Below, in pieces: positions 25,201 through 31,922 of a stretch of 43,352 nt of DNA (position 1 is the stretch's first letter; every line of letters begins with the position of its first letter). The position numbers were made by a program, and so were the translations under genes. This DNA comes from Alphaproteobacteria bacterium (GTDB taxonomy: Bacteria; Pseudomonadota; Alphaproteobacteria; RF32; CAG-239): positions 1 to 43,352 of the forward strand of contig JAHHRI010000009.1 of assembly GCA_020025875.1 (NCBI GenBank), given 5' to 3'. The notes beneath the pieces were generated by a model that was given only the letters and a program-made list of their open reading frames with translations, searched no databases and was not told the origin of the DNA.

Positions 25201-25420
25201 GATTGCGCCGGCTTACGGGTTGAACACGCTGATCGGGCGGATTCCTCTGGTCGGCAGTTTGCTGGCAGGCAAAGACGGCACCGTGTTTGCCGCCAATTAT
25301 TCGATTACGGGCAAGGTCAGCGATCCGCAAGTTCGGCTGAATCCGCTTTCGGTATTGAGTCCAAATTCGCTAAAAGAGGCTGTTTCCAAGGTGTTTGGAG
25401 GAGAAGATGACAAGTTCTAA
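22205..25420 (+). CDS. AsmA/YhdP-like envelope protein
   Basis: 1071 aa. One N-terminal membrane helix (FDYTLVLILIMLLLFIWQLY) anchors a very long, repetitive beta-rich periplasmic region, as in the AsmA-like/DUF3971 group that includes YhdP. The C-terminal part (LLTVASFTGMVDMLTGEGMTFSHFDAPF…GMIAPAYGLNTLIGRIPLVGSLLAGKDGTVFAANYSITGKVSDPQVRLNPLSVLSP) is the typical AsmA_2/YhdP C-terminus. These bridge-like proteins are thought to carry phospholipids between inner and outer membrane. Translationally coupled to prfB by an ATGA overlap. An MlaC-like lipid carrier gene lies 1.7 kb downstream. Confidence 0.9.
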   Translation: MKKVSSRLYLARKIFDYTLVLILIMLLLFIWQLYRGPITVPFLKPYIIAALNQDNENAEVTVDSVNIELVRSIKPVRIIAKNVVYEENDGHMRVSAPDVAVSFSIRALLQGVIAPSSIEVLNPSVYIFTDYGVRDKTRAAEVSYKRIDYYVTAFEEFLERFNSPDKTYSESYINDIKINNGKVEFHEIDLGRKWEFADLNYDFERRGNDIETEISGAVRLRDKLVSVGMEARYRPSDNRLMTQIYFSDLVPADIVDTYVEGGTRRDWYNVNLPINGKVAAMINFNEFLKNRSDLIEAVDTALEKIKFQLEGGRGFILFDTDDADSRYDISSFMLEGEINGGLDRVTIENADFYLGEQKVTLGFKVSGLEDYLLKDSKKKLKLSLTTEIKKLKFDDLYTYWPRYIAPDAWEWCKDSIFGGDANDARFRFEFGYNKQSKTFGLTDLQGKAYISDSNLRYINTMPLVNHVYGIFSVTPTSINIALDKAVSDGILLNKGNVLIYDLDKYNNYIDIRLSSDSSITDALKLIDHKPLEFTSQMGLHPEIIQGEADTELGLKFELKKDLDYDDVHVTVKSKLRNVLIKDAVDGRPITAKELLLEVNNDGMSVKGNAEFDGVPLKIVWDERFKTDRPYRSRYTASLVLNASDAQKFGLNYDMLKAPYFEGSAEVRATATQGSGNRLMIDLKAQLQNAAMNYSFLGFYKPAGAAAEFNAKLVFLKKQLVSIPDFTLHKNDFDISGKISFDSKGAVRVVDIGNIKGPKTQAGAKIEMPSDKNGVVKVNISGDSYDLSEFFARGNDSASASGVEDDDWEKTPDVDVNIAVNRLWTNPDVSVTGFAGSAKLRNGVGVHEVHMIGNYDHNRSMNLKVDYVPRPNGEWRLSVSSNHAGNTLRFLRIYNDMHGGNLQIEAKRGADKEFIGHAKIRDFSLHNTPLLARLLTVASFTGMVDMLTGEGMTFSHFDAPFKYKNHILSVKSGKTYGNVIGLTFSGAYNTDNEDISIKGMIAPAYGLNTLIGRIPLVGSLLAGKDGTVFAANYSITGKVSDPQVRLNPLSVLSPNSLKEAVSKVFGGEDDKF

Positions 25421-25886
25421 ATGTAAAATAGGCATAGACTTTCACGGGGTGATCACGGTTTCGCCCGCCTTTTTCAGAGATTTTACCGCGCTGGCATTTG
25501 AACGCGGTTATGAGGTTTTTATTATTTCGGGCGGTCCGTACCTTGTGGTGAAAAACTTTTTGGATTCTTGGAAAATCCGTTATAACAATATTTTTTCGCT
25601 TATTGATCATTTTGCCAGCCGCGGACAGGTAAAATATTTTGCAAACGGCAACTTCAAAGTGCCCGACGAACTATGGAACAAGGCCAAGGCGGACTATTGC
25701 CTGCAAAACGGAATCGACATTCAGATAGACGATACACCGAGCTACGGCGTTTCTTTTTCTACCCCTTTTTGCTGCTACAATTCCGCTAACAGAACCTGCC
25801 AAGTCGGCGGAAAGATTATCGACTTCAATACTTCCCCCGAACAGTCTCTGCAAGAGGTTGAAGATTTTTTGCGGCACAAACACTAA
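25407..25886 (+). CDS. HAD-like hydrolase, uncharacterised
   Basis: 159 aa from the ATG at 25407, preceded by GGAGGAG; it overlaps the end of the AsmA-like gene by 14 bp. The N-terminus IGIDFHGVIT resembles HAD motif I but has His where most phosphatases have the second Asp (DxD). Later IISGG fits motif II (Ser/Thr), and IQIDDTPSYG resembles the acidic motif IV. The size is that of a cap-less HAD protein. If motif I is functional it may act as a small phosphatase, but the substitution makes this uncertain. Confidence 0.75.
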   Translation: MTSSKCKIGIDFHGVITVSPAFFRDFTALAFERGYEVFIISGGPYLVVKNFLDSWKIRYNNIFSLIDHFASRGQVKYFANGNFKVPDELWNKAKADYCLQNGIDIQIDDTPSYGVSFSTPFCCYNSANRTCQVGGKIIDFNTSPEQSLQEVEDFLRHKH

Positions 25887-25914
25887 AGCGGCGATTATTT
25901 TTATCTCCGCACTT

Positions 25915-26000
25915 TTAGGGGGGAGGTGCCTGCCCCCCGTGGGTTGTTGGTTTGATGTTCTTTTCGGGGCGTTGTGTTTGCTGCCCCCCGTGAGCTTTGG
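25915..26000. repeat. G/C-run hairpins between convergent genes
   Basis: Between the HAD-like gene and the convergent binding-protein gene lie two hairpins: GGGGGG…CCCCCC (about 25918-25939) and CGGGGC…GCCCCCG (about 25967-25992). A diverged direct repeat around TGCCCCCCGTGRG followed by TTGGTTTG occurs twice. They may serve as a two-sided transcription stop, although poly-T tracts are missing. Confidence 0.4.
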
Positions 26001-26049
26001 TTTGGCAAAAAAACACCGCCAAACGCAACGTTTTAACCAATCTTGCCGG

Positions 26050-27087
26050 TTAGATAAACGGCACCGAAAACATCAGCCCGCTGTCTTTTAGCAAGTTGTT
26101 TTGGTTGCGTTTGATTTTGAAAGGAGAGTTCTCTCCCAATTCTTTTTCAAACACTTCGCCATAGTTGCCGCTTTCTTTCAGATAAGTCTGCAACCAATTC
26201 GGCACCAGCTTAAAGCGTCCCCATAGTTTTTCGTCCAGTCCCAGCAAGTTTCTGGTGGAAGGATCCGTTGAGCCGGAGTGGATGTTGACATTTTTGGAGG
26301 TCAGACCGGTTTCCTCGGCCTGTTTAACGGCGTTCATCACCCATTTGGCAATACTTTTTAAGGTTGTGTTGTCTTTATCGACATAAACGTAAATAGGGCG
26401 CACGGTGATGGTTTCCGGCAACATTTCCACATCGGAAACGCCGGCGGGGCTGTGCACGACAATGTCGCGGAGGATCATTGAATTGCCGGTGAACAACTGG
26501 CAGCGATTGAGCAAAAAGGCCTCTTTTGCTCTTTGTATGTTGGGGAAAGTCAGCAACGAGAAGTCGAGCTGATATTTGTTATTGTAAACTTCCAGCTTGG
26601 CAAGGTCGTCACTGTTGTTGACCACGCAGACTTTTTTGCCTTTGTAGGCTTCCATGGAGGTTGCTCCCTTGACGGTATGCGCCAAAAAGACCTGCCGATC
26701 GTAGTACCAGACGTCTATCGGTGCGGCACGGGTAGACATTTCGGTTGTGGCGGAAAACGGCAACCCGCCGATCATGACGTCAATTTTGTTGGTGTAAAAA
26801 GCTTTGGACACTTGGTTGGCGGCAAGCGGCACCATTTCGATTCTGTCGCTTCTGCCAAAGATGGCGGTGGAAATCATTTTGCACAGCTCGGCGTCCATAC
26901 CCTGCCAGTTGCCTTTTTTGTTTCGGTAGCTAAGGATTTTGTTGCCTCTTTCCGTTCCGCAGAAGATTTTGCCGCGGGTATGAATGTAGTGCAGACCGGC
27001 ATTGACAGTCGGTTTGGGGGTTGCGGCAAAGGCAGATGCCGCCGCCGATGCTGCGAATGCAAGAGATAACCATAATTTTAGTTTCAT
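26050..27087 (-). CDS. General L-amino acid ABC transporter substrate-binding protein (AapJ-like)
   Basis: 345 aa from the ATG at 27087 (an in-frame ATG four codons upstream is an alternative). A signal peptide ends near ASAFA. The body is a family-3 periplasmic binding protein: GKIFCGTERGNKILSYRNKKGNWQGMDAELCKMISTAIFG…VEMVPLAANQ-like lobe 1, the domain-crossing GGLPFSATTEMS, and a C-terminus GLMFSVPFI matching the AapJ-type ending. The family delivers polar L-amino acids to the AapQMP permease. No permease or ATPase genes are nearby, so it is an orphan here and may have another role. It is divergent from the mlaC-like gene. Confidence 0.88.
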   Translation of the reverse strand: MKLKLWLSLAFAASAAASAFAATPKPTVNAGLHYIHTRGKIFCGTERGNKILSYRNKKGNWQGMDAELCKMISTAIFGRSDRIEMVPLAANQVSKAFYTNKIDVMIGGLPFSATTEMSTRAAPIDVWYYDRQVFLAHTVKGATSMEAYKGKKVCVVNNSDDLAKLEVYNNKYQLDFSLLTFPNIQRAKEAFLLNRCQLFTGNSMILRDIVVHSPAGVSDVEMLPETITVRPIYVYVDKDNTTLKSIAKWVMNAVKQAEETGLTSKNVNIHSGSTDPSTRNLLGLDEKLWGRFKLVPNWLQTYLKESGNYGEVFEKELGENSPFKIKRNQNNLLKDSGLMFSVPFI

Positions 27088-27144
27088 TTTAACAACCATT
27101 TTGTTATGATAATTTCAGATAACTTTTAATATAGGGTATTTTTT

Positions 27145-27789
27145 ATGAAAAGTAACTATTTTTTACGACTTATCATTTTTTTTGTGTTGATGATGTTTAG
27201 TTTTCCCGTTGCCGCAGAGCCTTTAACCGAGGCGGAGGCGCGCACTTTTGCCGAAACCAAAGGCAACGAATTGCTTGCCGCTTTTGCCCAAACCGATCCG
27301 GCAGAAAAATATAGGAAATTGGACGAACTCTTTTTAAATGATGTCGATCTCAATTATATTTCACGATTCGTCATCGGCAAATATTGGCGACAAATGAACT
27401 CTGAGCAACAGCAAAAATATCAGGAACTGTTTCGTCTCTACACGCTTAACCTCTACAAAGGATTTTCGTTTGATTTTGATAACAATCTGAGTTTTTCCGT
27501 TTCTCGTGTCGTCAGCGACGGCGAGCAGATGTCCATTCGCACCGATATCGATTATCGTGGGATGGACGGCAAAAACACGAAGTTCCCCGTTGAGTTGCGG
27601 ATACATAAGAAAAACGGGCGCATTATGCTAACCGATATTAAAGTGACCGAGAGTTCTCTTCTTCTTTCTTACCGCAACCGTTTTTACCAAATGATGGCGG
27701 AAGCGGACGAGGAAATAGAATGGTTTTTGGATGATTTTGAGCTGCTGGCAAAATCAAGCGAAAAATATTATCGTCAAGAGGAAGAATAG
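27145..27789 (+). CDS. MlaC/Ttg2D-family periplasmic lipid carrier
   Basis: 214 aa. A signal peptide (FLRLIIFFVLMMFSFPVAAEP) is followed by the MlaC domain: KYRKLDELFLNDVDLNYISRFVIGKYWRQMNSEQQQKYQELFRLYTLNLY, then a beta-sheet half ending in VKVTESSLLLSYRNRFYQMM-like sequence. MlaC shuttles phospholipid between the outer-membrane MlaA complex and the inner-membrane MlaFEDB transporter. AGGG lies just before the ATG. No other mla genes are in the window. Confidence 0.85.
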   Translation: MKSNYFLRLIIFFVLMMFSFPVAAEPLTEAEARTFAETKGNELLAAFAQTDPAEKYRKLDELFLNDVDLNYISRFVIGKYWRQMNSEQQQKYQELFRLYTLNLYKGFSFDFDNNLSFSVSRVVSDGEQMSIRTDIDYRGMDGKNTKFPVELRIHKKNGRIMLTDIKVTESSLLLSYRNRFYQMMAEADEEIEWFLDDFELLAKSSEKYYRQEEE

Positions 27790-28020
27790 CTAGCCAAAAC
27801 AGTGTATTATATGCGAGTCCGTTGTTTGGGAATCTGTGCAAAAAGCAACGATTCGGCGTATGCGTGTGGCTTTTTATGCTCACGGAACAAACCTTAATAG
27901 ACAAAAAGAAATAAACAGTAAACAGATTGATTTTTAATGATTTTTTATCAAATTCTTTAGGTTTTGCCTGTTTGTTTTCAACAAAAATAGCCTAAAATTT
28001 ACTTTTTTCACAAAAACCGC
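27790..28020. other. Intergenic left edge of the accessory region
   Basis: No ORF here is credible. A weak hairpin AAAAAGC…GCTTTTT (27840-27875) may end the mlaC-like transcript. Just upstream of the lipoprotein promoter lie the inverted repeats TTTAGG…CCTAAA (27957-27996) enclosing TTTGTT-TTC-AACAAA (27971-27985), which could be an operator. No integrase, tRNA or attachment-site repeat is seen. Confidence 0.4.
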
Positions 28021-28049
28021 TTGCGTACTAAAAAAAATTATGCTACATT
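28021..28049 (+). promoter_or_regulatory. Promoter of the 732-aa lipoprotein gene
   Basis: TTGCGT (28021-28026), 17 bp, TACATT (28044-28049), with TGC before the -10. The same pattern recurs before three other genes of this region. The leader to the start codon is about 160 nt. Confidence 0.6.
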
Positions 28050-28215
28050 GATACTGTATAAAATTAATTTGTTCTATTATAATGTCTTATCATTAAAAAT
28101 GCTTTTCTTAAAAAATAGGGAAAGAGAAGGAAAGGTTTCAAGTGCTTTTTTTGGTACGGAGACTTCTGGACAAATTATATTCTAAATCTGAGTAATAATT
28201 AAAAAAAATAACAAT

Positions 28216-30414
28216 ATGGCGCAGAAGAATTTAATTAAGAACATCGCAATGATGATGTTCACAGTTGTTTTGGGTGTAATGTTTTCATCATGTGAAAAAT
28301 CGGAAGATTTTTTCACGTTGGACACATATGCACAGGAAGGTAACGGTAGCAATACTGCTGTTACAATCAACGTGAAGCGTGATGCTGACAACGGTGTCAT
28401 CGAGGCTACACGTGTTATTGATGGTATCCGTCAGGACACCATAATAACAGTACCAATGGGAGGCGTGTCTTTCGACATAACTCCGGTTGATACGATTGCC
28501 GTTGCTTCCGCAGAAGTAACACGTTCAAACTTCACCGCAATCGGTGATGCACAGACAACGGAATTTGAGGAAAACGGTGTTTATTTCACCAAAACCGCAA
28601 AGAATTTCCGTGATGAGCTCAGCGGTTACGCTAAGGAAATTAACATTTCTTATCTTGATGCCTATACTTATGTATGGGGCAAGAAAGTGGAATTTCCAAG
28701 GGTAAATGGCAACATTACTCCGGTTGAGGAAATTAATATCCTCGATGAGGGCATCGAAGGCAATATGCACTACTACACTTCTAAGACTCAATATAAGGTT
28801 GCTTTCATGGAAGGTAACTCTATTGAGCAAGGATTGGAAGTGTTGGCGGTAAATGCTGACGATAAGTTGATCTCGACCGAAAAAACAGGCGAGGGTTATG
28901 AAACTCTTACTTCTACAACAGCGAAAAGCTGGGTTGAAATTACTCGTACATACAAAGTTTCTGGAGCAGTTGCAACACGTTACGAGGTTGTTCTTAACAA
29001 CAGCGTTTCCGCTCCTGCTTACGAAGTGATGAATGTTGAAAGTTTCAATCTTTCCTCTCGTGCCGCAAGCCTTGAGGAAGCTGCTATTGCAGGCAGTCAC
29101 GAAGAAGGTAACATTGAAGTTACTTCTTTGCGACAAAACTATATCGTAGCAAACAATCTCTTCAATCGTACATTCGTTCTCTCTTATGAAACGGCTGTAT
29201 TGGTTGTTGACGGTATGCGCTTTGATATGCCTAGCCGCAAATATGAGAACATAACTGACGACAACTTCAATATCACCAATATGGAAGGAATCACCGGTTA
29301 TGACCGTGCAATGTATACTCACAAGATGAGTGCGACATTCAACGGCAACTCTGTTGCAGCAACAGCAGAAGTGGAACTTCGCATGGTAGAAGTTCAAGAT
29401 GAACTCATCAGCCGCGTTATTGTCGCAGATGGTAAAGATTATATCAATGCCAATACGACAAAAAGTTGGATTAAAATCAAAGAAATATGGTCTGTAGGCG
29501 GAGAAAAAGTGTATACTAAGTCGGTTAATTTGACCAATAGTATCTCTGCTCCCGCTAAAATGAGCAAAATTCTTGATTCTTTTAATCTCAACAGCGCTGC
29601 TGCTTCTCTTGGCGATGTAAAACTTGTTAAAACTGAAAACAAAGGTGATTTTCAGGTGAAAACTTATCAGCGTACCTATACGGTAGCAAACGATAAGTTT
29701 AGCCGTGTTTTCACGCTTTCTTATCAGACAGCAGTTTACACCGTGATCAACCACGATATGCCTTACGCAACATATGAAAATGTAGCAGATAATGGTTTCA
29801 ACATGAACTCATTGTCCGATACTTTTCAGAACGGTAAGACTTATAATCGCAAAAACTATGTTCATAGCATGAGCGCAGTTTTCAACGGTTACAATGCTAA
29901 TGCAAACGCAGAAGCAGAGATCTTGGTTGAAGTGGAAACACCTAGAGACACTCCTGCCTGGTTAGGTAACCCTACCGGAGCAAAATATACCCGCGTACAA
30001 AAAGCTGTCGGACAGAAGTTTATGGACATGATCGTTTTCATTTATGAAAATGGTGTTGTTATGGCTCCTAACGGCAAGGTAGACATGAGTCTTATCTATG
30101 CTTTTGACGCATCTGTAGCATCTGCTAACGGTGTGGAAACTTGCATCAAAGGTGCATACAGCGGTGTATTTGGTGATGGTAAATGGCAGCCTGCGACAAT
30201 TACTATCGTAAGCGGTCGTTGGATCTATGCCGGTATTTCCAAAAATTGGGATCATACCGTTATGGAGACAAATGCTGTCATTCTTGGTATAGGCGTTGAC
30301 GTAACACCGATCCCAAGTGCACAAAAAACGACCATTAGCAACGGTAAGATTACAATTTCTTACGCTGCAAACAATGGTAGCAACACTGCAAATTCTTCCG
30401 TATCATTGCGTTAA
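28216..30414 (+). CDS. Repeat lipoprotein, two ~180-aa units (short paralogue)
   Basis: 732 aa. The signal sequence ends in a lipobox-like FSSC (Cys27), followed by acidic residues (EKSEDF), like Bacteroidota surface lipoproteins. Residues 28-238 form an N-terminal domain. Two units begin at the Trp of SWVEITR (239) and SWIKIKEIW (418), each with YxVANxxFxRxFxLSYxxAV, MPxxxYEN…F and FNGxxxxAxAEAE. The 156-aa C-terminal domain starts at RDTPAWLG (577) and is nearly identical to that of the 1089-aa paralogue at 31923. It has no Shine-Dalgarno: the start follows an A-rich leader. Codon use favours GGT, GCT and CGT more than neighbouring genes, which could mean high expression or foreign origin. 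Function unknown; surface adhesin or fibre component is a guess. Confidence 0.85.
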   Translation: MAQKNLIKNIAMMMFTVVLGVMFSSCEKSEDFFTLDTYAQEGNGSNTAVTINVKRDADNGVIEATRVIDGIRQDTIITVPMGGVSFDITPVDTIAVASAEVTRSNFTAIGDAQTTEFEENGVYFTKTAKNFRDELSGYAKEINISYLDAYTYVWGKKVEFPRVNGNITPVEEINILDEGIEGNMHYYTSKTQYKVAFMEGNSIEQGLEVLAVNADDKLISTEKTGEGYETLTSTTAKSWVEITRTYKVSGAVATRYEVVLNNSVSAPAYEVMNVESFNLSSRAASLEEAAIAGSHEEGNIEVTSLRQNYIVANNLFNRTFVLSYETAVLVVDGMRFDMPSRKYENITDDNFNITNMEGITGYDRAMYTHKMSATFNGNSVAATAEVELRMVEVQDELISRVIVADGKDYINANTTKSWIKIKEIWSVGGEKVYTKSVNLTNSISAPAKMSKILDSFNLNSAAASLGDVKLVKTENKGDFQVKTYQRTYTVANDKFSRVFTLSYQTAVYTVINHDMPYATYENVADNGFNMNSLSDTFQNGKTYNRKNYVHSMSAVFNGYNANANAEAEILVEVETPRDTPAWLGNPTGAKYTRVQKAVGQKFMDMIVFIYENGVVMAPNGKVDMSLIYAFDASVASANGVETCIKGAYSGVFGDGKWQPATITIVSGRWIYAGISKNWDHTVMETNAVILGIGVDVTPIPSAQKTTISNGKITISYAANNGSNTANSSVSLR

Positions 30415-30463
30415 TTTGACATTATGAACGGTGCGAATATAGGTGTCTAGATATTCTCTCATT

Positions 30464-30489
30464 CCTCTCCGGCATTAGTTCCGGAGAGG
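30464..30489 (+). terminator. Stem-loop after the 732-aa lipoprotein gene
   Basis: A 9-bp perfect stem CCTCTCCGG / CCGGAGAGG with 8-nt loop, not followed by a T tract. It may be a partial terminator or mRNA 3' stabiliser that lets some transcription reach the barrel gene. Confidence 0.5.
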
Positions 30490-30549
30490 TGTATTAAAAA
30501 AAATAAATTGGGGCTATTCCCGAACGTTCCTTATTAAAATTAAGAAAAG

Positions 30550-31365
30550 ATGAAAAATATAGTAATTGCCTTGACAGCAGTGTTGGCAGCTGCATTTGTG
30601 AACATGAACAGCGCTAGCGCTCAGTCAGTAAATTTTGGTTCTGAGAAGAAGGGGCTTGTTTCTGCACCTTCTATTGAGATGCAGGAATATGCCAAAGTCG
30701 ATTCGATGACTTTGGATTATTTGGAAGCTTTTGCATCCAGAAAGCATGATGAACTCATGCTTAAAACTTCCGACGGTAAAACGTATTGGAAGGGAAGGGG
30801 AATTGAAGGTTTCTTCATCGGTGCTATCGGCGGAGCAGCCTATACACCGAACGCCAAAAGCATGAGTTATGTTTTTGGCGCGGAAGTCGGCTACACCATG
30901 TGGTGGGGTGATTTCTTAATCACCGGCCGTGTGGGGGAGGTCAATTTTGACGGTCTGACTTATATGGCTCCTTCAGCCTTTGGTGAAGTAAGGGTAAACC
31001 TTGCGCACTGGGGCAAAAACAAACAACATCGCTTCTATGTTGGTGGCCGTGTAGGCTATCAGTATACCGAGAGTGATAATTCAATCTCGGAATCCGGCGA
31101 AGGTTACGATTTTAATCGTAAATCATCGCTGAAAGGTTCTGGTCTGGGTTATGGAGCCGTTTTAGGCTGGGAAACCCGTCAGTTCATGAGCGGAAACCGT
31201 TTCGGTATCCAGCTTGCCGCTTATACTTATGATGTGCAACACGCAACATCAGGTAAAGTGAATGGCACGATGGTTGCCAATAAAAACGTGGTGAAGCAGG
31301 GTTGGCAAGTGGAGCTCACTTTGAGCTATCGCTTCCAGTTCGGCAAAACGCGCAAGAACTACTAA
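30550..31365 (+). CDS. Outer-membrane beta-barrel protein
   Basis: 271 aa. A signal peptide (IVIALTAVLAAAFVNMNSASAQ) is followed by a ~60-residue polar segment and then about 170 residues of alternating amphipathic strands with Gly/Tyr/Trp-rich turns (FFIGAIGGAAYTPN, GAEVGYTMWWGDFLITGRVG, FYVGGRVGYQYTES, LTLSYRFQFGK). This is typical of an 8-10-stranded OmpA/OMP_b-brl-type barrel, and its style matches Bacteroidota porin-like proteins. It lies between the two repeat-lipoprotein genes on the same strand, 135 bp after the first, with no strong promoter of its own and no Shine-Dalgarno. It may display, anchor or help export the lipoproteins; that link rests on position only. Confidence 0.82.
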   Translation: MKNIVIALTAVLAAAFVNMNSASAQSVNFGSEKKGLVSAPSIEMQEYAKVDSMTLDYLEAFASRKHDELMLKTSDGKTYWKGRGIEGFFIGAIGGAAYTPNAKSMSYVFGAEVGYTMWWGDFLITGRVGEVNFDGLTYMAPSAFGEVRVNLAHWGKNKQHRFYVGGRVGYQYTESDNSISESGEGYDFNRKSSLKGSGLGYGAVLGWETRQFMSGNRFGIQLAAYTYDVQHATSGKVNGTMVANKNVVKQGWQVELTLSYRFQFGKTRKNY

Positions 31366-31390
31366 CTATTTCTAGTTTCGCTGCAAAGCA

Positions 31391-31396
31391 TATAAT
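31391..31396 (+). promoter_or_regulatory. Isolated TATAAT hexamer after the barrel gene
   Basis: A perfect -10 hexamer with no good -35 lies directly before the terminator hairpin at 31406. If used, transcription would start at about 31403. Listed because it could feed the structured segment downstream. Confidence 0.2.
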
Positions 31397-31405
31397 ATAT
31401 TTTCA

Positions 31406-31441
31406 AGATGTTGGAGGATTTTCCTCCAACATCTTTTTTTT
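31406..31441 (+). terminator. Strong intrinsic terminator of the barrel gene
   Basis: A 13-bp perfect stem AGATGTTGGAGGA / TCCTCCAACATCT with a 3-nt loop and a run of Ts. Confidence 0.92.
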
Positions 31442-31443
31442 GT

Positions 31444-31588
31444 CCTCGGCACCGCCATATCTCAAAGCCGCCGGCACTTGATGATACATGAGAGATAAAA
31501 GGTTCCATTGTGCCGAGGTATGGTCGGTTGTTTTTCCAACAGGCAGATTTTGAGCCGCTTTCTTTTTTCTTAAAGGGGCTTATTTTTT
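31444..31588 (+). ncRNA. Candidate structured small RNA with its own terminator
   Basis: Between two terminators lies a compact folded segment. Outer arms CCTCGGCAC (31444-31452) and GTGCCGAGG (31510-31518) enclose inner arms TATCTC (31458-31463) and GAGATA (31492-31497). Downstream, AGCCGCTTT (31553-31561) and AAAGGGGCT (31572-31580) form a 9-bp stem with one mismatch, followed by TATTTTTT, a further intrinsic terminator. A terminator with no ORF in front of it suggests an untranslated transcript. No known RNA family is recognised and no clear promoter is seen, so this is tentative. Confidence 0.35.
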
Positions 31589-31720
31589 GTCGGTCAATCG
31601 GTCTTTGTTTGCACGCGGTTTGGGAGTGTTTTTGATTGTGGCTTTTTTTCTGTCCATAGAAGCGGTGAAATTTTAGCTACAGACAGGATGTTGGTTGTTG
31701 TTTTTAGACAAAATAGAAAA

Positions 31721-31774
31721 AACTTATTTTTTAGTCAAAAATAAGTTGTGGTTTTGAATCTTTTGTGCTACAGT
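31721..31774 (+). promoter_or_regulatory. Promoter and palindrome before the 1089-aa lipoprotein gene
   Basis: A perfect 11-bp inverted repeat AACTTATTTTT (31721-31731) / AAAAATAAGTT (31737-31747) abuts TTGTGG (31746-31751), which is 17 bp from TACAGT (31769-31774), again with TGC before the -10. The palindrome position suits a regulator site. The leader to the ATG is about 145 nt. Confidence 0.55.
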
Positions 31775-31922
31775 ATAAGCGACAAAAATTATTCTGTTAT
31801 TACATTGAATATCATTGTAAATGTCTCTGATGAAAATGATTTTTCAGCATTGAGAGACCTGCAGAAGCAATTTTTCTACATATTTCCTAAAAAATAATTA
31901 AATAACTTTAAAAATACAAAAA

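Noticed and set aside
28525..29754. Minus-strand ORF (409 aa) inside the 732-aa lipoprotein gene
   Set aside because: Antisense to a gene with a clear signal peptide and internal repeats. The antisense protein only mirrors those repeats.
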